64,000 nucleotides of DNA from an unidentified bacterial endosymbiont (GCF_918797525.1 NZ_OU963893.1:3410001-3474000); one strand, 5' to 3'. Positions 48,052 through 57,167 are shown, counted from the first letter of the stretch. Numbers and translations are program-made. Notes: a model not told the origin generated them from the letters alone.

Positions 48052-49266
48052 ATGTATATCCCGCGCCCCGCAAAGCTGCTGTTCACCACTGATGACGGCT
48101 GGAACAGGTATATGGATAAACACGGTGACACCCTCAGCCCGTGGACCGTTCTCTGTGTCGAGCGCATGCTCGCCTGCGGCACTGCTGCCATGGGGGTGAA
48201 GCGATACTGCTGCGCCTCCCCGGACTGTACACATTCCCGCTTCTTCTGCCAGACCTGTAAATCAAAAGGCTGCAGCTCGTGTGGACATAAAGCCACGGAA
48301 CAGTGGATTACAGAGCAACAGCATATTCTGCCCGACTGTGACTGGCAGCACATCACCTTCACCATGCCCCACCTGCTGTGGCCCTTCTTCAACAGCAACT
48401 GGCCCCTTCTCAATGCACTGTTCCGGGCAGCCACCCGGGCCATACTCCGGTGGACCCGCAAACAGGGCGTGGAGGTCGGTATCTTCTGCGCCCTGCATAC
48501 GTACGGCAGACAACTTAACCAGCATCCGCACATCCACCTCTCCGTTACCCGCGGCGGGCTTGATATTAAACACGGCGTATGGCGCGACCTCTTCTTTAAG
48601 AAGCATGCCGTGGAGGAAATCTGGCGCGGAGCCGTCATCCGGCTGCTGCGCCACAGTTATGACCTGATTAATCCCGGCAGCCTGCCGGGGCTGGGCCATA
48701 TCCGCGATAAAACTCAGTGGCAGCGGTATCTGCAGGCGCAGTACGGACGCCGATGGAAGGTTCACTTTGCGAAGAAAACAAAAGGCGCATGGCGAAGCGT
48801 CAAATACCTCGGGCGCTACCTGAAGCGCCCGCCGGTATCGGCGGCGAAGCTCAGGCACTACAGCGCCGGCGCGGTGGTGCACCACTATTACGACCATCGT
48901 ACGCAGCAGTACCGGCAGCAGACGCTGACCCAGGAGGAGATGATCGGACGCTATATCAGTCATATCCCGGAGAAGCATTTTAAGATGGTGCGTTACTACG
49001 GCTTCCTGTCTAACCGTAAACGGGGCACCTTGCTGCCGAAGGTGTATGCAGCCCTGGGGATGGAAGCGCGGAAAAAACCGGAACAGCCCGGCTTCGCCGC
49101 GCTGATGAAAGAATTTCTGCGCACGGATCCGTACAAATGCCTTCTGTGCGGGACCCGGCTGCGCTTTGTCAGCGCTCAGGCCGGGAGGCACGCCACGGAG
49201 TTAGTGGCAGAAAGGCAGCATAAAATCGACCGGAAACGATGGCTTCAGGAACAGACTGCGGGATAA
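48052..49266 (+). CDS. tnpA: IS91-family HUH (Y2) transposase
   Basis: A 404-residue rolling-circle transposase closely resembling that of IS1294. An N-terminal zinc-binding region (CCASPDCTHSRFFCQTC, KGCSSCGHK, about 53-79) precedes the HUH metal site HPHIHLS at 158-164. The two catalytic tyrosines are in KYLGRYLKRP (Tyr252 and Tyr256). All key residues are present, so it should be active. Family members mobilise adjacent DNA by one-ended transposition; no cargo gene is seen here. Confidence 0.92.
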   Translation: MYIPRPAKLLFTTDDGWNRYMDKHGDTLSPWTVLCVERMLACGTAAMGVKRYCCASPDCTHSRFFCQTCKSKGCSSCGHKATEQWITEQQHILPDCDWQHITFTMPHLLWPFFNSNWPLLNALFRAATRAILRWTRKQGVEVGIFCALHTYGRQLNQHPHIHLSVTRGGLDIKHGVWRDLFFKKHAVEEIWRGAVIRLLRHSYDLINPGSLPGLGHIRDKTQWQRYLQAQYGRRWKVHFAKKTKGAWRSVKYLGRYLKRPPVSAAKLRHYSAGAVVHHYYDHRTQQYRQQTLTQEEMIGRYISHIPEKHFKMVRYYGFLSNRKRGTLLPKVYAALGMEARKKPEQPGFAALMKEFLRTDPYKCLLCGTRLRFVSAQAGRHATELVAERQHKIDRKRWLQEQTAG

Positions 49267-49443
49267 GTGCATCTGAAAAACGGCTTTCAGGTTAAAAACG
49301 CGCCGAAAGAGCCATTTTATGGCCATAACATTCCCGATGGCACATCATTACTGCATTGCAGACACTGCTGTTCATGGTCAGGAAATTTTTTAAAACGATG
49401 ATTCATTTTCCTAACCATCAAGCATAATAAATAAATTCAACTA

Positions 49444-49462
49444 TCATTCATATTGTGAATGA
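49444..49462. promoter_or_regulatory. Palindrome upstream of ybeF
   Basis: TCATTCA-TATTG-TGAATGA has perfect 7-bp arms, ending 15 bp before the ybeF start. It overlaps the likely leader/promoter, and the position suits an autoregulatory site for this LysR-type protein (inference). Confidence 0.5.
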
Positions 49463-49477
49463 ATACGGAGTGAAAGC

Positions 49478-50431
49478 GTGGAGTCGAATAATTTACTAGC
49501 CAAACGCCTGAATGAACCCAGTGGCGAAGACAAGCCGCAAATTTTTCGGACTTTACGTAATATTGATCTCAATTTATTGACTATTTTTGAGGCAGTATAT
49601 GTCCACAAGGGTATTGTTAACGCTGCGAAAATTCTTAATCTAACGCCCTCAGCAATAAGCCAGTCAATTCAAAAATTACGCGCAATATTTCCCGATCCCT
49701 TATTCATTCGCAAAGGCCAGGGGGTGACCCCGACCGCCTATGCGACACACCTTCACGAGTACATCAGCCAGGGGCTGGAATCTATTCTGGGCGCGCTGGA
49801 CCTTACCGGAAGCTACGATAAACAGCGGACGATTACTATTGGTTGCACCCCTTCTGTCGGCGTGCTGGTGATGCCAGCTATTTTCCAGGCGGTAAAACAG
49901 CATCTCCCCCAGCTCTTGTTGCGCAATGTACCCCTGAGTGAACCTGAGGTACAGCTTGCTCAGTTCCAGACCGACCTGATTATTGACAGCAGCAACTTTA
50001 ATGCCAGGGCCCTGGGGCAAAATGTTCTTTATGCTGACAGTCTGGTGCTGGTTTGCCGCCAACAGCATCCGGCACTCAGTGAGCCATTAACCATTGAAAA
50101 TCTGCGTAACTACGATCACTCTTCCTTCATGACTGAAGGTCAGTCGCAGACTGCGCTGCGCCAGCGTATTGATGAGATCTTCCCGGAGCGTCAAATAAGC
50201 TTCAGCAGTTACAATATGTTTACCACTGCATCCCTGATTGGCAGTAGCGATATGCTGTGCATTATGCCTTCACGCCTGTACACTCTGCTGCGCAAATGCT
50301 GGCTGCTGCAGAGCATACCGCTCGGCCAGCTTAATGCTGAATCTATCGAAATTTCACTGCATTACAATAAACTCAGCCTGCGCGATCCGGTGCTGGAGAA
50401 CGTTATCAACGTCATCCGCCAGGCCTTCTGA
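49478..50431 (+). CDS. ybeF: YbeF, LysR-type transcriptional regulator
   Basis: A 317-residue LysR-family regulator with an N-terminal winged helix (about 28-90, NLLTIFEAVYVHKGIVNAAK and LTPSAISQSIQKLR) and a C-terminal periplasmic-binding-like effector domain. The ligand and targets are not known from sequence; the E. coli counterpart has the same place between lipB and lipA. GTG start at 49478 after CGGAG. The IS91-family element now ends about 110 bp upstream, so distal promoter sequence may have been separated. Confidence 0.93.
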   Translation: MESNNLLAKRLNEPSGEDKPQIFRTLRNIDLNLLTIFEAVYVHKGIVNAAKILNLTPSAISQSIQKLRAIFPDPLFIRKGQGVTPTAYATHLHEYISQGLESILGALDLTGSYDKQRTITIGCTPSVGVLVMPAIFQAVKQHLPQLLLRNVPLSEPEVQLAQFQTDLIIDSSNFNARALGQNVLYADSLVLVCRQQHPALSEPLTIENLRNYDHSSFMTEGQSQTALRQRIDEIFPERQISFSSYNMFTTASLIGSSDMLCIMPSRLYTLLRKCWLLQSIPLGQLNAESIEISLHYNKLSLRDPVLENVINVIRQAF

Positions 50432-50637
50432 CGTCGTGACTCCGCACAAGCCCTGCCGACCGCAGGGCAAAAGGCACAAACCAACAACTATTTTACAAAT
50501 TGGCGACCTGGCAGGCTGCTTTAAGGCCCCTTTCAATGGTATACTGCCTGTCACTCGTTCAAAAATAGTTGATAAATACAATATTCCCTTGAACTGAAAC
50601 GCTTTCCTTCGATATTCGCAACTGGAACACGCACGCT

Positions 50638-51603
50638 ATGAGTAAACCCATTGTGATGGAACGCGGTGTAAAATACCGCGATGCCGATAAAATGGCCCTT
50701 ATCCCGGTTAAAAACGTGGCTACAGAGCGCGAAGCGCTGTTAAGAAAACCGGAATGGATGAAAATCAAACTTCCGGCAGACTCTTCGCGTATCCAGGGGA
50801 TCAAAGCAGCGATGCGCAAGAATGGTCTTCACTCCGTTTGTGAAGAAGCCTCTTGTCCGAACCTTGCTGAATGTTTCAACCACGGCACCGCCACCTTTAT
50901 GATTCTGGGCGCCATTTGCACCCGCCGCTGCCCGTTCTGCGACGTGGCACATGGTCGGCCGATCGCGCCAGACGCAAACGAGCCGCAAAAACTGGCGCAG
51001 ACGATTGCCGATATGGGGCTGCGTTATGTGGTTATCACCTCCGTTGACCGCGATGACCTGCGTGATGGCGGCGCTCAACACTTCGCAGACTGCATTACCG
51101 CCATTCGCGAGAAAAGCCCTGCCATTAAGATTGAGACGCTGGTTCCAGACTTCCGTGGCCGTATGGACCGCGCTCTGGACATTCTCACCGCTACGCCGCC
51201 GGATGTGTTTAACCACAATCTGGAAAACGTGCCGCGCGTTTATCGTCAGGTGCGCCCGGGTGCTGACTATAACTGGTCGCTGAAACTGCTGGAGCGCTTT
51301 AAAGAAGCCCATCCGCATATTCCTACCAAGTCTGGCTTGATGGTGGGTCTTGGTGAAACGAATGCCGAAATCATTGAAGTAATGCGCGACCTGCGCCGCC
51401 ACGGTGTGACTATGCTAACGCTCGGGCAGTATCTGCAGCCTAGCCGCCACCACCTGCCGGTGCAACGCTATGTGAGCCCGGATGAGTTCGATGAGATGAA
51501 AGCCGAAGCGATGGCAATGGGCTTCACCCACGCTGCTTGCGGTCCATTTGTTCGCTCTTCCTACCATGCCGACATGCAGGCGAAAGGCGAAGAAGTGAAA
51601 TGA
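50638..51603 (+). CDS. lipA: Lipoyl synthase
   Basis: Radical-SAM enzyme inserting two sulfurs into octanoyl groups made by LipB. 321 residues as in E. coli. The auxiliary 4Fe-4S cluster ligands are in [12 protein letters not shown] and the radical-SAM cluster in CTRRCPFC; the C-terminal RSSY motif supplies the auxiliary-cluster serine. A 206-bp gap precedes it. Confidence 0.97.
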   Translation: MSKPIVMERGVKYRDADKMALIPVKNVATEREALLRKPEWMKIKLPADSSRIQGIKAAMRKNGLHSVCEEASCPNLAECFNHGTATFMILGAICTRRCPFCDVAHGRPIAPDANEPQKLAQTIADMGLRYVVITSVDRDDLRDGGAQHFADCITAIREKSPAIKIETLVPDFRGRMDRALDILTATPPDVFNHNLENVPRVYRQVRPGADYNWSLKLLERFKEAHPHIPTKSGLMVGLGETNAEIIEVMRDLRRHGVTMLTLGQYLQPSRHHLPVQRYVSPDEFDEMKAEAMAMGFTHAACGPFVRSSYHADMQAKGEEVK

Positions 51604-51633
51604 TGCTGTAATATTCATTTACAGATATACAAA

Positions 51634-51661
51634 AAAACCGGCTTCCTGAGCCGGTTTTTTT
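51634..51661. terminator. Bidirectional terminator of lipA and tatE
   Basis: AAACCGGCT-TCCTG-AGCCGGTTT flanked by A- and T-runs on both sides, between convergent lipA and tatE. Confidence 0.85.
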
Positions 51662-51683
51662 CGCACGCCCGCAGGTATTGCCG

Positions 51684-51887
51684 TTACTCTTTGTGCGAAA
51701 GCTTCTCGGCAGGAACGACATCTTCGGCGCCTTTCTTCGCAGCCGCGTCATCATCATTCATCGCTTTCTTAAAGCCTTTAATGGCGGCACCCAGGTCACC
51801 GCCCAGCGTGCGTAACTTCTTCGTACCAAACAGCAGGACGACCAGTGCGGCAACCACCAGCAGTTTGGTAATACTAATCTCACCCAT
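51684..51887 (-). CDS. tatE: TatE, Sec-independent translocase component
   Basis: A 67-residue TatA-family protein: one membrane helix ([18 protein letters not shown]), then an amphipathic helix ([19 protein letters not shown]) and an acidic C-terminal tail. It can partly replace TatA and takes part in the Tat translocon. The start MGEISITK is chosen; ten upstream residues from the in-frame ATG at 51917 are not part of the family. Confidence 0.95.
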   Translation of the reverse strand: MGEISITKLLVVAALVVLLFGTKKLRTLGGDLGAAIKGFKKAMNDDDAAAKKGAEDVVPAEKLSHKE

Positions 51888-52012
51888 AGATACCTTCTTT
51901 ACATAAACAGGCTGCATTCAGCGCCAAAAATCCGATCGTATTAACGGTCATTTGACGCGTGCACACAATAGCAATCTGTAACAAGGTGAATCAAGCATTG
52001 TTGAAAAAAACA

Positions 52013-52801
52013 TCACAACAATTGCGGTGGCGCAAATCGGCGGTTGCGCAAAACAGGCAATTGCTGACGCGCGAGCGTGATCCTCTCTGAATCGATCTCC
52101 GCCATCAACAGAGCCGGAGCTTCCGCCGCCGCCGCAATGGTCACGCCAAGCGGGTCAACCACTCTGCTCTGCCCGATATTTTTAGTGCCACACTCCCCTG
52201 CCGCCAACAGATAACAGGTAGTGTCCAGCGCGCGTGCTGACAATAGCGTCGTCCAGTGATGCTCTTTTAACGGCCCTTTCACCCAGGCGGCGGGTAATAC
52301 CAGTACATCCGCCCCCTGCAGCGCCAGGCTAAGCGCCAGTTCCGGAAAACGCAGATCGTAGCAGGTCATCAGGCCGACCTTAAAACCCTCCACATTCACA
52401 AGCGCAGGGACGCTATTTCCAGGGTCGACGCGCCTGGACTCCTGAATGCTGAACGCATCATAGAGATGAAGCTTCGCATAGTGGGCGATAATGACGCCCT
52501 TGCGCAAGACCACCAGCGTGTTTGTCGCCCGTCCGGGCGCAGAAGGAACGTGGACGGTCAGAACGGTGGTCATGGAATTCCCGCGGCTCTCCTGGCAAAG
52601 CATACCTAAAAAGGCCCCGTCCAGCGGCTGTGCAGACGTTACCGGGAGTGTGGGATTGTTGTCATCCCGCGCCAGTAAGGCCTCCGGCAGGACCAGCAAC
52701 GATGCGCCCTTCTGCCGGGCCTCGGCCATCAGGGCGATGCATTTACGGGCATTCACCTGCCATTCGGGCGTCACCGCAAACTGACCTATCGCAACATACA
52801 T
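52013..52801 (-). CDS. ybeM: YbeM/Nit1, deaminated glutathione amidase
   Basis: A 262-residue nitrilase-superfamily amidase that repairs deaminated glutathione produced by transaminase side reactions. The Glu-Lys-Cys triad is seen in [20 protein letters not shown] and [11 protein letters not shown]. The start [14 protein letters not shown] follows GAGGGGAC. In E. coli K-12 MG1655 the gene is regarded as disrupted; here it is intact. The extended reading up to 53104 runs antisense through crcB and is rejected. Confidence 0.93.
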   Translation of the reverse strand: MYVAIGQFAVTPEWQVNARKCIALMAEARQKGASLLVLPEALLARDDNNPTLPVTSAQPLDGAFLGMLCQESRGNSMTTVLTVHVPSAPGRATNTLVVLRKGVIIAHYAKLHLYDAFSIQESRRVDPGNSVPALVNVEGFKVGLMTCYDLRFPELALSLALQGADVLVLPAAWVKGPLKEHHWTTLLSARALDTTCYLLAAGECGTKNIGQSRVVDPLGVTIAAAAEAPALLMAEIDSERITLARQQLPVLRNRRFAPPQLL

Positions 52802-52868
52802 ATTTGTCCCCTCAACAAAAACAGCGTTACACTCAACGGTTATACACATCAGATAGCAGGTATTTAGC

Positions 52869-53252
52869 GTGATACAACTACTTTTAGCCGTTTTTATCGG
52901 TGGAGGCACGGGTAGCGTTGCGCGGTGGCTCTTGAGTATGCGGTTTAACCCTTTGCACCAGGCGATCCCCCTGGGAACGCTGGCAGCAAACTTAACGGGT
53001 GCTTTTATTATAGGCATGGGTCTGGCCTGGTTTAATCGCATGCCCCATATCGACCCTATGTGGAAACTCCTGATCACCACGGGATTCTGCGGCGGCTTAA
53101 CCACCTTTTCAACCTTTTCGGCTGAGGTCGTTTTTCTGCTTCAGGAGGGCCGTATCGGCTGGGCGTTTATCAACGTTGCGTTAAATTTGTTCGGCTCGTT
53201 TATGATGACGGGGATCGCATTTTGGCTATTTTCTTCAGCCAGCGCCCAATGA
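52869..53252 (+). CDS. crcB: Fluoride channel CrcB/Fluc
   Basis: A 127-residue dual-topology membrane protein with four hydrophobic helices, exporting fluoride. Family motifs are [10 protein letters not shown] (about 12-21), [11 protein letters not shown] (Asn in the pore) and [15 protein letters not shown], which supplies the Na+ and phenylalanine-box residues. GTG start at 52869. It is divergent from ybeM with only 67 bp between; no crcB-motif fluoride riboswitch fits there. Confidence 0.95.
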   Translation: MIQLLLAVFIGGGTGSVARWLLSMRFNPLHQAIPLGTLAANLTGAFIIGMGLAWFNRMPHIDPMWKLLITTGFCGGLTTFSTFSAEVVFLLQEGRIGWAFINVALNLFGSFMMTGIAFWLFSSASAQ

Positions 53253-53322
53253 CGAGCAGGCGTTAATGTTGGCTTAATTTTTCTCTGTCACGCTGAAGGC
53301 AATACTGAATGAGGGTGACAGA

Positions 53323-53409
53323 ATGAAAGAGAGTTTGATGAACGCGGGGATGGTGCTATTAAGCGTACTGATTATCGCCAGTTTTCTGAAAATATATCTG
53401 CTAAGCTGA
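53323..53409 (+). CDS. Putative 28-residue membrane peptide
   Basis: An ATG frame reading MKESLMNAGMVLLSVLIIAS and then FLKIYLLS, stop TGA. The centre (about residues 8-27) is a single hydrophobic helix, with a charged N-terminus. A good GAGGG ribosome site precedes the ATG by 9 bases. It sits between crcB and a bidirectional terminator shared with cspE, so it has its own or the crcB transcript. I do not recognise a name; its function is unknown. Too short for automatic prediction, but the ribosome site, hydrophobic pattern and placement support translation. Confidence 0.55.
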   Translation: MKESLMNAGMVLLSVLIIASFLKIYLLS

Positions 53410-53420
53410 TTAAGGTCAAA

Positions 53421-53445
53421 AAAACCCGCTCAGTGAGCGGGTTTT
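53421..53445. terminator. Bidirectional terminator between the small ORF and cspE
   Basis: AAAACCCGCTC-AGT-GAGCGGGTTTT: perfect 11-bp arms with A and T tracts on both sides, so it works on either strand for the convergent transcripts. Confidence 0.85.
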
Positions 53446-53469
53446 GAAATTCTTGCTGACGCGCCTGAA

Positions 53470-53679
53470 TTACAGAGCGGTTACGTTAGCAGCAGAAGGG
53501 CCTTTGGCACCGTTAGTGATTTCAAACTCAACGCGCTGACCTTCAGCCAGGGTTTTGAAACCATTGGTCTGGATTGCAGAGAAGTGTACGAACACGTCTT
53601 TGCTGCCATCTTCAGGAGTAATGAAACCGAATCCTTTGGACTCATTAAACCACTTAACGTTACCTTTAATCTTAGACAT
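53470..53679 (-). CDS. cspE: Cold-shock-family RNA chaperone CspE
   Basis: A 69-residue OB-fold nucleic-acid-binding protein that melts RNA hairpins and antiterminates transcription. RNP1 KGFGFITP and RNP2 VFVHFSA are visible, and the C-terminus [10 protein letters not shown] is typical. The start [13 protein letters not shown] is chosen; 34 upstream residues from an in-frame start at 53781 lie in the leader. Not strictly cold-induced in E. coli. Confidence 0.97.
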   Translation of the reverse strand: MSKIKGNVKWFNESKGFGFITPEDGSKDVFVHFSAIQTNGFKTLAEGQRVEFEITNGAKGPSAANVTAL

Positions 53680-53868
53680 CAAAATTACCTTTACATTAAA
53701 AAACGACACAAATGCTGTGTCGGTATCAGTACACCAATTGCGGGACCTTTTGTCCAGCGGTTCTTTGATAAAAAGTGACAAAAGTCGCGTTAATTTTTGC
53801 CAATGGATTTTTATCCTTGACGATCGCGCCGCTGTACATTTTATCGCCAGAAGACAATGCCTTTGCAG

Positions 53869-54441
53869 TTAAAACTGAAAGCGCATCCAGGCGAAGTAAA
53901 CGTTACCGTTATTGTAGGTTCCTGGAATGTAGGTCATCTGGAACGTTGCCGGGCCATAGCCAACTGAAGCCAACGGCAGCAGCACCGGAACCGGAATGTA
54001 CTTCCAGTTGTCTCGCGCAGTGAAGCCCGCCGTGTAACCCAACCCCACACGGAAGTTATCGTCGGCTAGCGGACGCCAGGTTTTCTCCCAACCGTAACCG
54101 CCAATAGGCTCCCACTTGTTGTAAGAGTCTTTGAAGGCCATCAGATAGAGGCCGTGCCAGTTCCCTTTGTCATCCCAACGGGATTGACCAAAACCCGCCC
54201 CCCATGGACGCTCGTTGTAGCGGTCGGTTTTTTCTTTATCATAGGCAAAACGGGCGTGCCACGTAATCGCAGGAATATAGAGGTCGTAATGTTCAGGCTC
54301 CTTCCAGGTTTGCGCGACATTATCGGTAAAGGTTGAGAACCATCCTTTATTCGCCGCGCTGTCCCCAGCTCGTGCAGCAGAAGAGAACATTAACTGCCCA
54401 AAAATAAACACTAAAATCAGACCAAATTTATTACGTACCAT
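53869..54441 (-). CDS. pagP: PagP, lipid A palmitoyltransferase
   Basis: Outer-membrane eight-stranded barrel that moves palmitate from phospholipid to lipid A, raising resistance to cationic peptides. The 190-residue precursor has a signal peptide (cleavage after SSAARA) and the near-invariant block [20 protein letters not shown] with the catalytic His, and ends YFAWMRFQF. Start chosen at ATG 54441 ([10 protein letters not shown]); a TTG at 54471 is the alternative. In E. coli and Salmonella it is activated by PhoPQ; I could not see a clear PhoP box. Confidence 0.94.
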   Translation of the reverse strand: MVRNKFGLILVFIFGQLMFSSAARAGDSAANKGWFSTFTDNVAQTWKEPEHYDLYIPAITWHARFAYDKEKTDRYNERPWGAGFGQSRWDDKGNWHGLYLMAFKDSYNKWEPIGGYGWEKTWRPLADDNFRVGLGYTAGFTARDNWKYIPVPVLLPLASVGYGPATFQMTYIPGTYNNGNVYFAWMRFQF

Positions 54442-54889
54442 CACAATGCAATTACCATTCTTTGTATTCAAGGCAAAGTTTACGCGAAAATACTTGAATG
54501 AATGCTTAACGGCATCAGCGTTTCTCCTAATTAATCAGCTACTTTCCGGGAATTATCCGAGAAGATAATCTCTGCGAGTCTGAATAAGCAGTGTGAAGCC
54601 AGGCGCCAGCCAATAACCATGGTAATACCATGCCTTCTTTTCCTGCGAAGGCGTTTGACAAACCAAAAATCAACAATTCATTACCATTAAAATAACATAT
54701 ACTGTTTTTTAGCCCGTCAACTTCGACAGGACATCATTGCCCTCTCAATGGCAAAATATCGTTGGCATCAATTTTAGTCGTCTATTTATTGATTTTAATC
54801 AGCAAGGACTGACCATTAATTAGGCACATTCTCACCCTTCTTTTTTATTGCTTTTTGTGCTCTCGGGCAGCAAGGTTACAGGGGAAATC
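54442..54889. other. pagP-dcuC divergent intergenic region
   Basis: A 448-bp A/T-rich gap with promoters for both genes. A palindrome CATGGT-AAT-ACCATG lies at 54618-54632 and the FNR box listed separately at 54789. Several further weak inverted repeats are seen. No ORF or RNA gene was recognised. Confidence 0.5.
54789..54802. promoter_or_regulatory. FNR site upstream of dcuC
   Basis: TTGAT-TTTA-ATCAG matches the FNR consensus TTGAT-N4-ATCAA at 9 of 10 positions, about 90-100 bp upstream of the dcuC start. FNR activation of dcuC under anaerobiosis is known in E. coli. Confidence 0.75.
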
Positions 54890-56257
54890 ATGCTTACGTT
54901 TATCGAACTCCTTATCGGAGTCGTCGTCATCGTCGGTGTAGCACGCTACATCATAAAAGGGTATTCCGCCACGGGAGTGTTATTCGTCGGCGGTCTGACG
55001 CTACTCATTATTAGTGCGCTAATGGGCCACCAGGTATTGCCTGCCAGCGAAACCAGCACTGGCTATACCGCCACCGACATCGTTGAGTACATTAAGATTC
55101 TGCTAATGAGCCGCGGCGGTGACCTCGGCATGATGATCATGATGTTGTGCGGTTTCGCGGCCTATATGACCCACATCGGCGCCAACGATATGGTTGTTAA
55201 GCTGGCATCTAAACCTCTGCAATATATTAACTCCCCTTATCTCCTGATGGTTGCAGCCTACTTCCTCGCCTGTCTGATGTCTCTGGCCGTTTCGTCGGCA
55301 ACGGGCCTCGGCGTACTGTTAATGGCGACCCTGTTCCCGGTTATGGTTAACGTGGGCATTAGCCGTGGGGCTGCGGCGGCCATCTGTGCGTCTCCGGCAG
55401 CAATTATTCTTTCGCCTACCTCCGGTGACGTTGTACTGGCAGCCAAGGCCGCAGAAATGTCGCTGATCGATTTTGCCTTTAAAACCACACTGCCTATCTC
55501 CATCATGGCTATAGTGGGCATGGGCATCGCCCACTTCTTCTGGCAGCGCTATCTGGACAATAAAGAGAACATCAGCCACGAGATGATGGACGTAAGTGAA
55601 ATCACTACCACCGCGCCGTCGTCCTATTCCATTCTGCCGTTCACCCCTATCCTTGGCGTGCTTATCTTTGACGGCAAATGGGGTCCGCAGCTGCACATCA
55701 TCACGATCCTGGTGATTTGTATGCTGCTGACGGCTATTCTGGAGTTTGTGCGCGGCTTCAACACCCAGAAGGTATTCTCCGGGCTGGAAGTGGCCTATCG
55801 CGGCATGGCGGATGCCTTTGCCAGCGTGGTGATGCTGCTGGTTGCGGCGGGCGTCTTTGCCCAGGGCCTGAGCACCATCGGCTTTATCCAGAGCCTGATT
55901 TCAATCGCAACCTCCTTCGGCTCCGCCAGTATTATCCTGATGCTGGTTCTGGTGATACTGACCATGCTGGCGGCCATGACCACCGGATCCGGTAACGCAC
56001 CGTTCTACGCTTTCGTTGAGATGATCCCTAAACTGGCTCACTCATCGGGGATTAACCCGGCTTACCTGTCCATTCCGATGCTGCAGGCATCAAACCTTGG
56101 TCGTACCATTTCTCCGGTCTCCGGCGTGGTGGTTGCGGTCGCCGGGATGGCAAAAATCTCGCCGTTTGAAGTGGTTAAACGTACCTCCGTCCCCGTTCTG
56201 GTTGGGCTCGTCATTGTGATTATCGCTACGGAAGTGCTGGTTCCCGGCGCGGCCTGA
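54890..56257 (+). CDS. dcuC: Anaerobic C4-dicarboxylate transporter DcuC
   Basis: A 455-residue inner membrane protein with about 12 hydrophobic segments, exporting succinate during fermentation and exchanging fumarate, malate and aspartate. Conserved regions: CASPAAIILSPTSGDVVLAAK and AAMTTGSGNAPFYAFVEM (each described at about 165-185 and 355-375). The start ATG 54890 (MLTFIELLIGV) follows AGGGGA; an in-frame start at 54848 would add 14 residues. It lies divergent from pagP and upstream of rna. Confidence 0.95.
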   Translation: MLTFIELLIGVVVIVGVARYIIKGYSATGVLFVGGLTLLIISALMGHQVLPASETSTGYTATDIVEYIKILLMSRGGDLGMMIMMLCGFAAYMTHIGANDMVVKLASKPLQYINSPYLLMVAAYFLACLMSLAVSSATGLGVLLMATLFPVMVNVGISRGAAAAICASPAAIILSPTSGDVVLAAKAAEMSLIDFAFKTTLPISIMAIVGMGIAHFFWQRYLDNKENISHEMMDVSEITTTAPSSYSILPFTPILGVLIFDGKWGPQLHIITILVICMLLTAILEFVRGFNTQKVFSGLEVAYRGMADAFASVVMLLVAAGVFAQGLSTIGFIQSLISIATSFGSASIILMLVLVILTMLAAMTTGSGNAPFYAFVEMIPKLAHSSGINPAYLSIPMLQASNLGRTISPVSGVVVAVAGMAKISPFEVVKRTSVPVLVGLVIVIIATEVLVPGAA

Positions 56258-56277
56258 GTGAAATTAATGCTATCAGG

Positions 56278-56297
56278 AAAGCGCCTGCAGGCGCTTT
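56278..56297 (+). terminator. Hairpin after dcuC
   Basis: AAAGCGCCTG-CAGGCGCTTT: perfect 10-bp palindrome 20 bp after the dcuC stop, followed by CTGTGCTTT. It has a terminator-like form. Confidence 0.7.
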
Positions 56298-56351
56298 CTG
56301 TGCTTTACTATCGTCCAGAAATTTATCCTATTCAGTCGATCGGGAAATCAA

Positions 56352-57161
56352 ATGTTCAGGAAGGATATCGTTATTCCATCTGGCGCGATGGCGCTTGCAC
56401 TCTTTGTATTCGCCGCACAGGCAGACGCTCTTAAGGCTACGCAATATGGCGATTTCGATCGCTACGTGCTGGCCCTCTCCTGGCAGACCGGTTTTTGCCA
56501 GAGCATGGTCGAGCGTAACCGCAACGAACCCGACGAGTGTCGTTTGCAAAAAGAGAGTAACAACAAAACGGATTTTCTGACCGTTCACGGGCTATGGCCA
56601 GGGCTGCCAAAATCAGTCGCCGCCCGTGGCGTAGATGAACGCCGTTGGATGCGCTTCGGCTGCGCCACGCGGCCAATCCCCAATATGCCGGAAGCGAAAG
56701 CCAGCCGTAAATGCTCTGCAGCCGAAACCGGGCTCTCTCTGTCCGGTGCCGCCAGGCTGAACAGCGTTATGCCCGGCGCAGGCGGGAATTCCTGCCTCGA
56801 TCGCTATGAATATGCCAAACATGCCGTCTGCTTTGGATTTGATCCTGATGCTTACTTCGGCACCATGGTGCGGATGAATCAGGAGGTAAAACGTAGCGCG
56901 GTGGGTAAATTGCTGGCGGATAATTACGGTAAAACCGTTAGCCGCCGGGATTTTGACAGCGCGGTTGCCGAAAGCTTTGGCAAACAGAGCGTCAAAGCGT
57001 TCAAACTCACCTGCCATGGCAATCCGGCGTATCTGACCGAAATGCAGATTTCACTTAAAGCCGACACCATCAACGCTCCCCTCTCTGCGACATCCTTCGC
57101 CCCGCAGCCCCGGCCGGGCAACTGCGGCAAGCAGTTTGTCATCGATAAAGTCGGGTATTGA
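56352..57161 (+). CDS. rna: Ribonuclease I (RNase T2 family)
   Basis: Periplasmic non-specific endoribonuclease; 269 residues with a signal peptide (cleavage after AAQADA near residue 26). The two T2-family active-site blocks are LTVHGLWPGLP and RYEYAKHAVCF, each with a catalytic His. Cysteines placed as in E. coli RNase I suggest several disulfides. In E. coli citT and the citrate genes follow; here the fry-ypd cluster does. Confidence 0.95.
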   Translation: MFRKDIVIPSGAMALALFVFAAQADALKATQYGDFDRYVLALSWQTGFCQSMVERNRNEPDECRLQKESNNKTDFLTVHGLWPGLPKSVAARGVDERRWMRFGCATRPIPNMPEAKASRKCSAAETGLSLSGAARLNSVMPGAGGNSCLDRYEYAKHAVCFGFDPDAYFGTMVRMNQEVKRSAVGKLLADNYGKTVSRRDFDSAVAESFGKQSVKAFKLTCHGNPAYLTEMQISLKADTINAPLSATSFAPQPRPGNCGKQFVIDKVGY

Positions 57162-57167
57162 TCCCCT

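Larger units (their letters stand above)
47478..49369 (+). mobile_element. IS91-family (IS1294-like) rolling-circle insertion sequence
   Basis: A GC-rich block between the A/T-rich lipB and ybeF flanks, encoding an accessory protein and an HUH/Y2 transposase. The left part has stacked hairpins (47518-47532 CGCCCT-TAC-AGGGCG, 47533-47544 AGCG-TCAT-CGCT, 47539-47551 ATCGC-TTC-GCGAT), typical of IS91 ter ends. The right side ends before GTTC at 49370-49373, one of the tetranucleotide targets known for this family (GAAC on the other strand). IS91 elements make no target duplication, so ends are estimates: left 47478-47515, right about 49369. It appears complete. Confidence 0.82.

Noticed and set aside
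52802..52868. Fluoride riboswitch upstream of crcB
   Set aside because: The gap between ybeM and crcB is only 67 bp and lacks the pseudoknot pattern of crcB-motif RNAs.
52802..53104. N-terminal extension of ybeM by 101 residues
   Set aside because: It runs antisense through crcB, is unlike nitrilases, and the ATG at 52801 has a strong ribosome site.
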